From assembly GCA_014376655.1 (NCBI GenBank), contig JACMRC010000430.1, positions 1 to 9,970 of the forward strand: a stretch of DNA of 9,970 nucleotides, read 5' to 3'. The notes under the pieces were generated by a model, which did not search any database, had not been told where the DNA came from, and saw only the letters and a list, made by a program, of their open reading frames with translations. The stretch comes from Mucilaginibacter sp. GTDB taxonomy: Bacteria; Bacteroidota; Bacteroidia; Sphingobacteriales; Sphingobacteriaceae. Position 1 is the stretch's first letter; each line of letters begins with the position of its first letter. This document shows positions 1-6,388 of this stretch, piece after piece. The translations under genes were made by a program, and so were the position numbers.

Positions 1-120
1 CCCCTGCATAAAACCAGCATCGTCCAGTTAAATAAAGAACTTAATGCCAATGGCTTTCATTTAAAGCAAGATGGCGAGTTTATGCCGATACAGCACTTTT
101 TAGTGTATCAGAAGGATTAA
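1..120 (+). CDS. C-terminal fragment of an upstream protein, possibly a SAM-dependent methyltransferase (partial)
   Basis: Frame 1 is open from the window edge to a TAA at 118-120 and encodes the last 39 residues of a protein whose start lies outside. The tail contains LNKELNANGFHLK followed by FMPIQHFLVYQKD. That resembles the end of class I methyltransferases, where a helix, a 'GF' turn and two closing beta strands finish the Rossmann fold and the last strand reads roughly 'P-x-Q-x-F-L-V'. This rests on pattern resemblance only, because no catalytic motif is in view. The MtfA-like gene starts 21 bp downstream on the same strand, so the two may be co-transcribed. Coding status is fairly secure from the reading frame and residue composition; the function is weak. 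Confidence 0.5.
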   Translation, partial: PLHKTSIVQLNKELNANGFHLKQDGEFMPIQHFLVYQKD

Positions 121-141
121 TCAAAACAACTACACGCACCT

Positions 142-921
142 ATGTATTTCGCTATTATAATACCCATTATTGCCCTGCTTGCTTTTATCATCTTCCGTAA
201 AAAAGGAAGTGCATTACCCGCCGGTTTCCAGAAACTGGATAAGTCGTTGCGGAAGCTGTTAGATAGCCGGGTAGATTATTATCACCGATTAACCAATGCC
301 GAAAAGCGCAGGTTTGAATCGCAGGTAGCCGTGTTCCTGCAAACGGTGAATATTGAAGGCGTAGGATCTGAGATTACGGATGTTGATAGGGTGCTGATCG
401 CGTCGAGCGCCGTAATACCCGTATTTGGCCTGGGCGATTGGGAGTATCGCGATCTGCTAACTAACGTAATACTATACCCGGATACATTCGACCACGAATA
501 CCAGTTTGAAGGCGGCAGCCGCAATATCCAGGGAATGGTAGGCACCGGTTATATGAATGGGCAGATGATCCTATCGCGACCGGCATTGCTTAAAGGGTTC
601 TCGCCAATGTCGGGCAAAGAGAATACCGCTATCCATGAGTTTGTGCACCTGGTTGATAAATCAGACGGTGCAACCGATGGTGTACCCGAGCAATTAATGG
701 AGCATGATTACGCTACTCCCTGGCTAAGCCTGATGCATAAGGAAATGCATCGTATCAATGAGGGGCATTCTGACATCAACCCCTACGCCACCACCAATGA
801 AGCCGAGTTCCTGGCTGTAGCATCCGAATACTTTTTTGAAAAACCGGGTCAGTTTAAAGAAAAGCACCCCGAGCTTTATGAGCAGCTAAGTAAGATTTTC
901 AGGCAAAAACCTGCCAATTAA
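142..921 (+). CDS. Membrane-anchored MtfA-like zinc-dependent peptidase (M90 family)
   Basis: This 259-residue protein matches the MtfA family of zinc metallopeptidases. The gluzincin-type motif HEFVH lies at residues 165-169, giving two His zinc ligands and the catalytic Glu. A downstream NEAEFLAVASEYFFE block (219-233) is where the family's Glu ligand is expected. An upstream block around 84-112 (LIASSAVIPVFGLGDW, then NVILYP) is also typical. E. coli MtfA is cytosolic, about 265 residues long, and acts in glucose-PTS control through Mlc. Here residues 2-18 (YFAIIIPIIALLAFIIF) form a hydrophobic helix followed by RKKG, so the protein is probably anchored with the peptidase domain on the cytoplasmic side. 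The start at 142 is supported because it begins this anchor. The substrate is unknown, and the Mlc link should not be carried over. The small minus-strand gene ends 3 bp beyond its stop. Confidence 0.9.
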   Translation: MYFAIIIPIIALLAFIIFRKKGSALPAGFQKLDKSLRKLLDSRVDYYHRLTNAEKRRFESQVAVFLQTVNIEGVGSEITDVDRVLIASSAVIPVFGLGDWEYRDLLTNVILYPDTFDHEYQFEGGSRNIQGMVGTGYMNGQMILSRPALLKGFSPMSGKENTAIHEFVHLVDKSDGATDGVPEQLMEHDYATPWLSLMHKEMHRINEGHSDINPYATTNEAEFLAVASEYFFEKPGQFKEKHPELYEQLSKIFRQKPAN

Positions 922-924
922 AAT

Positions 925-1125
925 TCAAATAAAGTCCTTCTTTTTGGCGTTCATATTGGCGCTGCGAATCATAAAGCCTGCAAATACAAACAGGCCTATC
1001 ATTAATACAACGGCTTCAATAATATTTGTGGTGTGGTCATGGCTCATAGTTAATATCAGTATAACTGTAATTAATGTTATAAGCACAGTAGTTACTAATG
1101 TGGTTATCGAGGTTCTTTTTCCCAT
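925..1125 (-). CDS. Small two-helix membrane protein, function unknown
   Basis: This 66-residue reading frame begins MGKRTS, continues with a hydrophobic helix (about 8-26), a short polar loop SHDHTTN, a second hydrophobic helix (about 35-53), and ends RSANMNAKKKDFI. Positive charge at both ends and none in the loop predict a helical hairpin with both termini in the cytoplasm. It is not recognised as a named family. It converges on the MtfA-like gene with 3 bp between stop codons, so read-through antisense is possible. A plus-strand frame at 944-1159 overlaps it, but its composition is less gene-like. No clear ribosome site is visible before the ATG; the leader is A-rich (AAAAACAACT), as is common in Bacteroidota. 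Confidence 0.6.
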   Translation of the reverse strand: MGKRTSITTLVTTVLITLITVILILTMSHDHTTNIIEAVVLMIGLFVFAGFMIRSANMNAKKKDFI

Positions 1126-1228
1126 AGTTGTTTTTAAGTTATATAACCTAAATCAATAAGCGCACCATCATGTCGCTATTTATGTTTTTAGTATAAAAAA
1201 AAGCTAAGACAACTATAAGCAATGTTTT

Positions 1229-1310
1229 TATGGGGATTTCTCTACTCAAATTAAGGCATAATAATTCCGTCTATATTAGTAGATTAGCCTAAAGTTTATA
1301 TATCCCCATA
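1229..1310. promoter_or_regulatory. Widely spaced 9-bp inverted repeat in the sulfatase leader
   Basis: TATGGGGAT at 1229-1237 is the exact reverse complement of ATCCCCATA at 1302-1310. The arms are 64 bp apart, and the right arm lies 17 bp before the sulfatase start at 1328. The G4/C4 cores stand out in an AT-rich leader. They could be paired sites for a dimeric regulator, or could pair in the transcript and occlude the start region. No recognisable Bacteroidota -7 box (TAnnTTTG) was found in 1160-1327. A chance match cannot be excluded. Confidence 0.25.
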
Positions 1311-1327
1311 TATAATACAAACCAGTT

Positions 1328-2686
1328 ATGAAGAAAAAATTATTCCCCGTTGCCGTTATTGCCGCCATAGGCATTTGTTGTTTGGGCTACACTAAAAAGC
1401 AAGCCGCCAAACGCCCCAATGTTATTATTATTTATACGGATGACCAAGGCTACGCCGACATGAACATCTACGGATCAAAAGATCTGGTAACGCCTAATAT
1501 GGATGCATTGGCAAGAAGCGGCGTGCGGTTTACGCAATTTTATTCGGCTTCGCCAATCTGCTCGCCGTCACGGGCGGCACTGTTAACGGGCAGGTATCCG
1601 CAGCGTGCAGGTTTACCGGTAATGGGGCCATCAAAAGAAGGTATGGCTGGTATGTCCGGCTCTCAATATACGTTGGGCGAACTTTTTAAGGATGCAGGCT
1701 ATAAAACAGCACATATTGGCAAATGGCATATAGGTTATAGTAAAGAAACAGAGCCAAACGCACAGGGTTTTGATTATTCATTCGGGTTTATGGGTGGATG
1801 TATTGATAATTACTCGCACTTTTTTTATTGGGAGGGGCCTAATCGTCATGATCTATGGAGAAATGGCACGGAGATCAATGAAGCCGGTAAATTCTTCCCC
1901 GATATGATGGTAGATCAAGCCGGCAAGTTTATGGCCGAAAATAAAGATAAACCCTTCTTTATGTATTGGGCCATTAACAATCCGCATTATCCGTTACAGG
2001 GCAAAAAGAAATGGCTGGATTACTATAAAAACCTGCCATCGCCACGCGATAAATATGCAGCCAGTATATCAACAATGGACGAAAACATTGGTGACCTGCT
2101 GAAGAAACTGGATGCACTTGGACTTAGAGAAAATACGATTATAGTTTTCCAGTCAGACCAGGGATTTTCTATGGAAGAACGCACCTTTGGCGGCGGCGGT
2201 TCAGCGGGTGTGTACCGCGGATCAAAGTTTAGCTTATTTGAAGGTGGCGTACGTGTGCCTGCTATCATTAGCTGGCAAAAACATATTCCTGCAAACCAGG
2301 TGCGCACACAAGTAGCAACCAATGTAGATTGGTTCCCAACACTTGCGGCTTATTGCGGTATAAAAATGCCGGCACGCATAGTTGATGGAAAAAGCTTGTT
2401 GCCGGTAATAGCATCAGACCAAGCCAAAACAGCGCACCAAATATTTAATTGGCAAAGTGCCGGGCCAAAAAACAACCCGCAATGGTCTGTATTAGATGGC
2501 GAATGGAAACTAATGCACAGTCCTTTTGAAGCAAAGCCAGAAGAGCTTAATAGCGAAGGATATTTCCTTGTGAATTTAAAGGATGATCCATCTGAAAAAA
2601 ATAATTTAGCCGATAAGCACCCGGATATTGTACAGCGACTTTTAGCGGTGCATAAAGAGTGGGCAGGCGAGGTATTGACGCAATAG
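1328..2686 (+). CDS. Secreted type I sulfatase (formylglycine-dependent, arylsulfatase A-like)
   Basis: This 452-residue member of the S1 sulfatase family hydrolyses sulfate esters, probably from a glycan, in the periplasm or at the cell surface. The N-terminus (MKKK, then a hydrophobic stretch to about residue 20) is an export signal. Its Cys17-Cys18 pair fits a lipobox poorly, so signal peptidase I is more likely than lipidation. Key residues are visible: TDDQG at 37-41 (metal-binding Asp38 and Asp39), the signature CSPSR at 78-82 with Cys78 to be converted to formylglycine, TGRYPQR next to it, GKWHIG at 131-136 (Lys132, His134), NNPHYP at 217-222, and SDQG at 276-279. The last is usually SDNG, so Gln replaces the common Asn. 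The C-terminal part contains LDGEWKL and NLKDDPSEKNNLA, the usual small C-terminal subdomain. A maturation enzyme must be encoded elsewhere. The exact S1 subfamily and substrate cannot be read by eye. Confidence 0.95.
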   Translation: MKKKLFPVAVIAAIGICCLGYTKKQAAKRPNVIIIYTDDQGYADMNIYGSKDLVTPNMDALARSGVRFTQFYSASPICSPSRAALLTGRYPQRAGLPVMGPSKEGMAGMSGSQYTLGELFKDAGYKTAHIGKWHIGYSKETEPNAQGFDYSFGFMGGCIDNYSHFFYWEGPNRHDLWRNGTEINEAGKFFPDMMVDQAGKFMAENKDKPFFMYWAINNPHYPLQGKKKWLDYYKNLPSPRDKYAASISTMDENIGDLLKKLDALGLRENTIIVFQSDQGFSMEERTFGGGGSAGVYRGSKFSLFEGGVRVPAIISWQKHIPANQVRTQVATNVDWFPTLAAYCGIKMPARIVDGKSLLPVIASDQAKTAHQIFNWQSAGPKNNPQWSVLDGEWKLMHSPFEAKPEELNSEGYFLVNLKDDPSEKNNLADKHPDIVQRLLAVHKEWAGEVLTQ

Positions 2687-2687
2687 T

Positions 2688-3773
2688 TTATTTTACAGCT
2701 TCGTCAACCAACCCTTTTAACGCTCTATAACGCTCGTTGCGGCCTTTGTTGTTAACGTAAAAAGTCATCAAAATAGCGGCGTAGCCATTCTTATAATCAA
2801 CCCATGGGAAACTGCCAAAAAGCCCCGGGCTACTAATGGGCAAGGCTGTAGTGTCTGCGGTTTTGCTAACCCATTCGCCATAACCATAACCGGTACTACC
2901 AGCCTCTCCTGGTGAATAAGCTACTTTAATATCGGCGGTAATGCGGTTAACTTGCATTTGGGTAATGCTGCTTTCGCTCAGTACTCGCTTGCCGTTAAAC
3001 TGGCCTTTATTTAATATCATCACCAAAAAATTCAGATAATCTTGTGGGGTGCTTACGCTGCCTCCTGCCGGTAGCGCGACTTTTCCAGTACCCCAATCGG
3101 TGTTTTTCATGTCAAGTGGTTTGGCAATCCGCTCGGCAAACAATGCTTGGAAGGTTTTGCCGCCAATTTTTTCACTCACCGCGCCGGCAATTTGCAAGCC
3201 CACATTACTATAATGGAAAACCTTGCCGGGCTGTCCCTCCATAGTCAATTTGGCTATATTCTGCATCGCTTCGTCCATATTGCCAATATTCTTTAATTCT
3301 TCCAGGTCGTCTTTTAGTGATAATGGTTTGATTCCTGTTAGGTGCGACAAGCATTGACCGATAGTGATATTGCCCTTACCATTTGCTGATAGCACCGGCA
3401 AAAATTTGCCAACTGTGTCTGTAAGCTTCAATTTCCCCTCATCAACAAAAGTCATTACTAAAGCGGCGCTTAACCATTTGCTGCAACTAGCTATCGCTTC
3501 GCGCGATGTTGGGGTATAATCATCCAGGTCGGCGGTTTTACCCTGACGCCTGGCTATAAATTTATTCACCATTTTTTGGCGCATATTCATTTTGTTAACC
3601 GAATGGTTATAAACCACCTGCCCGTTTTTATAAACCATCAGTATGGCACGGCCGCCCATTTCGCCGGCTTCGTCGTCCAGCCAGGTATCCAGTTTTTTAG
3701 TATCGTGTTGGGCAAAGGCGCTGTGGAAAATGATGCATAGCAGCGTAGCGGTAAATAAAGCTCTTAATTTCAT
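2688..3773 (-). CDS. Secreted beta-lactamase-fold serine hydrolase (class C / esterase-like)
   Basis: This 361-residue protein of the beta-lactamase/penicillin-binding-protein-like family begins MKLRALFTATLLCIIFHSAFAQ, a clear signal peptide ending AFAQ. I chose that Met (codon 3771-3773) over an in-frame ATG at 3815 because the longer form puts 14 polar residues before the signal. Motif 1, SxxK, is SCSK at 96-99 with nucleophile Ser96. Motif 2, YxN, is YSN at 188-190. The third motif, KTG in true beta-lactamases, is replaced by a GLFG segment (317-320) followed by SFPWVD, as in esterase or peptidase-like members. Resistance to beta-lactams is therefore not implied; an ester or D-amino-acid peptide substrate is more plausible. 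It converges on the sulfatase with 1 bp between the genes and is divergent from the GH27 gene, with which it shares a 156-bp upstream region. Confidence 0.92.
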   Translation of the reverse strand: MKLRALFTATLLCIIFHSAFAQHDTKKLDTWLDDEAGEMGGRAILMVYKNGQVVYNHSVNKMNMRQKMVNKFIARRQGKTADLDDYTPTSREAIASCSKWLSAALVMTFVDEGKLKLTDTVGKFLPVLSANGKGNITIGQCLSHLTGIKPLSLKDDLEELKNIGNMDEAMQNIAKLTMEGQPGKVFHYSNVGLQIAGAVSEKIGGKTFQALFAERIAKPLDMKNTDWGTGKVALPAGGSVSTPQDYLNFLVMILNKGQFNGKRVLSESSITQMQVNRITADIKVAYSPGEAGSTGYGYGEWVSKTADTTALPISSPGLFGSFPWVDYKNGYAAILMTFYVNNKGRNERYRALKGLVDEAVK

Positions 3774-3835
3774 TGTTGTTGCTGTTGATCTACTAAAATA
3801 GGGTTTACTACCCATGTTTATTAACGAAATAGCGC

Positions 3836-3902
3836 TACTTGTGTATACTTGTCGTATTTTTTCTTTTATTTGTATGCACCGTAAGTCAAACGGGTTATAA
3901 CC
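3836..3902. promoter_or_regulatory. Divergent control region between serine hydrolase and GH27: 10-bp-period direct repeat and palindrome
   Basis: The 156-bp region 3774-3929 must drive both divergent genes. It contains TACTTGT twice (3836-3842 and 3846-3852), exactly one helical turn apart. It also has a perfect 10-bp palindrome GGTTATAACC at 3893-3902, 27 bp before the GH27 start. Between them TTTATTTG (3865-3872) matches the Bacteroidota -7 consensus TAnnTTTG at five of its six fixed positions, with a TTG at 3839-3841 at the long end of the permitted spacing. All three are visible; their use as promoter or operators is inferred. Confidence 0.25.
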
Positions 3903-3929
3903 AACTATAATATTTCTTAAATAATAAAG

Positions 3930-6158
3930 ATGATGAAGAAAAATCTGATCTTTTTAGTACTGCTTGCCTTGTGCTTTAAGGCTGGCGCGCAAAACGTTTC
4001 AATAGTTAAAGGCTGGAAAATGACCGTAGGCGATAATGCCGCATGGTCTGCACCGGGCTTTGATGATAAAGCCTGGCAAAACGCAAACATTACCCGCCCG
4101 TGGGAACGCCAGGGCCATGCCAATTATGATGGCTTTGGCTGGTATAGACTGCATGTGGTTATACCATCATCCATTAAAGAAAAAGCTTATTTAAAAGACA
4201 GCATTATTATAAGCCTGGGCAGTATTGATGATAACGACGAGGTTTATCTTAACGGCAAGCTAATTGGCAAATACGGCGGCCGCGGCGGCAAGATTGAAGA
4301 AAGCAAATATGGGCACCGCAGCTATGTAGTTGCAGCAAATAACCCGGCCCTTTTATGGGATAAGGAAAATGTATTGGCTATCCGCGTTTATGATACTGGC
4401 GGAGATGGCGGCGTGTACGGTTTAGCATCCGAGTATAATATCCGCATGAGCGATATTATGGAAGGTACACAGTTTGACACCAGTAAAGATTTTAGCTATG
4501 GTGATAAGAACTCATTAGGCAAATCCATAAAATTGGTTTCAAAAAACCATTATTTATATAATGGTACACTTTCGCTTACTGTTACCGACCCGGAAACCAA
4601 CAAGATAATTATCACTAAAAAAACGGATACAGCACACTTCACTAATGGTAAGCCATTTATGTGGTGGTTTACTTTTGCACCATCACAAAAAAAATCATAT
4701 TTGATAAGCTACACGTTTAAGGATAAAAAAACAGGTGTTGAGTTAGCGCAAACAGAAACCACACCCTACATATTAACCCCAGCAGTAGCAAGAACACCAC
4801 GCATAAATGGCGCGGATATATTTGGGGTGCGCCCCGGCCACCCGGTATTATATTTAATACCGGCCACAGGCAGAACGCCATTAACTTACAAAGCAACCGG
4901 CTTGCCTGCGGGATTAAAATTAGATCCTGTAACGGGTATAATTACAGGTGTGGTAGCTAAGGCCGGAAACTATCCGCTTGTATTTACGGTAAACAATAAA
5001 TTTGGTAGCAATAGCAAAAAATTCACGTTAGCAATTGGCGATAATATTGGTCTTACCCCTGCTTTAGGCTGGAACAGCTGGAACGCCTGGGGACTTAGTG
5101 TAAACGATGAGAAAGTACGCATATCTGCCCGCGAAATGGCCGAGCGTTTAGCTGCGCACGGTTGGGGATATATTAATATTGATGATGGCTGGGAGGCTGC
5201 GGCCCGTAATGCTGATGGCAAGATCACGCCAAACAGTAAATTTCCGGACATGCGTGGACTGACTGACTATGTACATAGCTTAGGCTTGCGCATGGGTATC
5301 TACTCATCGCCCGGCCCTAAAACTTGTGGCGGTTATTTCGGTAGCTATCAGCATGAAGATGATGATGCTTTGACCTATGCAGATTGGGGTATTGACTATT
5401 TAAAATATGATTGGTGCTCGTACGGCCAAATAGCGCCAAGCCGCCCTAATTTGGATGAGATGAAAAAGCCTTACCAGGTAATGCGTGCATCGCTTAATAA
5501 AGCCAACCGCGATATCCTGTACAGCTTTTGCCAGTACGGTATGGGCGACGTATGGAACTGGGGAGCCGAAGTTGGTGGTAACAGCTGGCGTACAACTGGT
5601 GATATAGTTGATACATGGGGCAGTATGTCGGGCATTGGTTTTAACCAGGATAAAGAAGCTCCGCTTGCCGGTCCGGGCCATTTTAACGACCCTGACATGC
5701 TGGTTGTAGGTAAAGTAGGCTGGGGCCCAAGCCTTCATAACAGCCGCCTTACTTTTGACGAACAATACACCCACATCAGTCTGTGGAGCTTATTGGCATC
5801 GCCGTTGTTAATTGGCTGTGATATGGGCAATTTGGATAGGTTTACACTAAGCCTGCTTACTAATGATGAAGTATTAGCCGTAAACCAGGACGCATTAGGA
5901 AAAAGCGCACGTCAGTATATCAAAAACGAGAATTACCAGGTATGGGTTAAAGAGTTAAAAGATGGCAGCAAAGCTATCGGCTTATTTAACTTGTCTGATA
6001 AATATCAAACGCTATCGCTTGCAAAGAAAGATCCTGCTTTAGCCGGGTACCATAAATTCCGTAACATTTGGAGCCAGCAACCAATTATTGCAGCGGGTGC
6101 ATCAGTAAGCGGCAAAGTTGCGCCGCATGGTGTGTTATTAATAAGGGTGTCTAAATAA
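3930..6158 (+). CDS. Multidomain secreted GH27 alpha-galactosidase with GH2-like sugar-binding and He_PIG modules
   Basis: This 742-residue exported enzyme is predicted to release terminal alpha-galactose, or possibly a related sugar. Residues 1-21 are a signal peptide ending AGAQ; an ATG directly after the first (3933) is an equally good start. Residues about 25-175 look like the jelly-roll sugar-binding domain of GH2 enzymes (FDDKAWQNANITRPWERQG, then GWYRLHVVIP and DNDEVYLNGKLIG). About 190-285 is an unrecognised beta-rich segment. About 288-317 (TPRINGADIFGVRPGHPVLY) fits the He_PIG-associated motif, followed by a He_PIG Ig-like domain to 370. The catalytic barrel starts TPALGWNSWN (376-385). 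NIDDGW (416-421) binds the sugar, KYD (492-494) gives nucleophile Asp494, and WRTTGD (553-558) gives acid/base Asp558. A beta-sandwich follows from about 655. The usual KYDNC reads KYDWC here. GH27 also contains alpha-N-acetylgalactosaminidases and beta-L-arabinopyranosidases, so the exact sugar is uncertain. Confidence 0.93.
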   Translation: MMKKNLIFLVLLALCFKAGAQNVSIVKGWKMTVGDNAAWSAPGFDDKAWQNANITRPWERQGHANYDGFGWYRLHVVIPSSIKEKAYLKDSIIISLGSIDDNDEVYLNGKLIGKYGGRGGKIEESKYGHRSYVVAANNPALLWDKENVLAIRVYDTGGDGGVYGLASEYNIRMSDIMEGTQFDTSKDFSYGDKNSLGKSIKLVSKNHYLYNGTLSLTVTDPETNKIIITKKTDTAHFTNGKPFMWWFTFAPSQKKSYLISYTFKDKKTGVELAQTETTPYILTPAVARTPRINGADIFGVRPGHPVLYLIPATGRTPLTYKATGLPAGLKLDPVTGIITGVVAKAGNYPLVFTVNNKFGSNSKKFTLAIGDNIGLTPALGWNSWNAWGLSVNDEKVRISAREMAERLAAHGWGYINIDDGWEAAARNADGKITPNSKFPDMRGLTDYVHSLGLRMGIYSSPGPKTCGGYFGSYQHEDDDALTYADWGIDYLKYDWCSYGQIAPSRPNLDEMKKPYQVMRASLNKANRDILYSFCQYGMGDVWNWGAEVGGNSWRTTGDIVDTWGSMSGIGFNQDKEAPLAGPGHFNDPDMLVVGKVGWGPSLHNSRLTFDEQYTHISLWSLLASPLLIGCDMGNLDRFTLSLLTNDEVLAVNQDALGKSARQYIKNENYQVWVKELKDGSKAIGLFNLSDKYQTLSLAKKDPALAGYHKFRNIWSQQPIIAAGASVSGKVAPHGVLLIRVSK

Positions 6159-6168
6159 AACAAACTAT

Positions 6169-6260
6169 TGTCATTTCGATACGAGGAACGAGTGAGAAAT
6201 CTTATACGCCTTACAAATAAGCGTCGTGTTTAAGATTTCTCACTGTCGTTCGAAATGACA
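6169..6260. repeat. 92-bp imperfect inverted repeat (REP/MITE-like), possible terminator of the GH27 gene
   Basis: The left arm has TGTCATTTCGA (6169-6179) and TGAGAAATCTTA (6193-6204). The right arm has their exact complements at 6250-6260 and 6231-6242. The arm spacers differ: 13 nt (6180-6192) on the left and 7 nt (6243-6249) on the right. An inner stem pairs ACGC and TTA (6206-6209, 6211-6213) with TAAGCGT (6218-6224), leaving one bulged C and a CAAA loop. The whole element can fold into one long hairpin. It begins 10 bp after the GH27 stop codon. I recall the outer sequence type as resembling dispersed intergenic repeats of Bacteroidota; only one copy is visible here. It has no T-run immediately after it, so classical intrinsic termination is not proven. 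Confidence 0.8.
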
Positions 6261-6268
6261 ATGAGCGC

Positions 6269-6286
6269 TACGCAATCGTATGCGTA
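6269..6286. repeat. Short perfect hairpin next to the large inverted repeat
   Basis: TACGCA (6269-6274) and TGCGTA (6281-6286) are perfect complements around a 6-nt loop. The element lies 8 bp after the 92-bp inverted repeat and is followed by AACTTTTAAG, a modest T-run. It could be a terminator stem for transcription leaving the GH27 gene, or the edge of the repeat element. Six base pairs alone is weak evidence. Confidence 0.35.
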
Positions 6287-6304
6287 ACTTTTAAGTTTAA
6301 ACTA

Positions 6305-6334
6305 TCTGTTTTAAGTTATTTTAATTGATATTTG
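6305..6334 (+). promoter_or_regulatory. Candidate Bacteroidota-type promoter for the oxidoreductase operon
   Basis: GATATTTG at 6327-6334 matches the Bacteroidota -7 consensus TAnnTTTG at five of six fixed positions. TCTG at 6305-6308 stands 18 nt upstream in place of the TTTG -33 box. Transcription would then begin near 6340, about 48 nt before the ATG at 6389. The preceding hairpins separate this region from the GH27 gene, so a promoter is expected here, but the match is imperfect. Confidence 0.3.
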
Positions 6335-6341
6335 AAAACCA

Positions 6342-6355
6342 CCGGTGTGCACCGG
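6342..6355. promoter_or_regulatory. GC-rich dyad in the oxidoreductase leader (candidate operator or 5'-UTR hairpin)
   Basis: CCGGTGTGCACCGG consists of two perfectly complementary 6-bp arms (6342-6347 and 6350-6355) around a TG centre. It sits directly downstream of the candidate -7 box and 33 bp before the start codon, in a leader that is otherwise AT-rich. The position would suit a repressor operator at the transcription start, or a small RNA hairpin with a five-pair stem and a 4-nt loop. Confidence 0.4.
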
Positions 6356-6388
6356 AATAACCAATTTTTACTAAATTATTTGATCCGT

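Noticed and set aside
944..1159. 71-residue plus-strand open frame with hydrophobic content
   Set aside because: It overlaps the 925-1125 minus-strand gene almost completely. Its hydrophobicity is explained as the complement of the transmembrane codons, and it lacks an orderly charge pattern.
2023..2322. 99-residue minus-strand frame inside the sulfatase
   Set aside because: It is antisense to conserved sulfatase sequence and has no recognisable features.
2680..2700. Bidirectional terminator between the converging sulfatase and serine hydrolase genes
   Set aside because: Only 1 bp separates the genes, and no stem with a T-run can be seen there.
2688..3773. Antibiotic-resistance beta-lactamase
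   Set aside because: SxxK and YxN are present, but KTG is replaced by a GLFG segment, which fits esterase or peptidase-like relatives.
5400..5774. 124-residue minus-strand frame, with a second one at 5471-5698
   Set aside because: Both lie wholly antisense to the GH27 catalytic domain, whose motifs confirm the plus strand. The composition is not protein-like.
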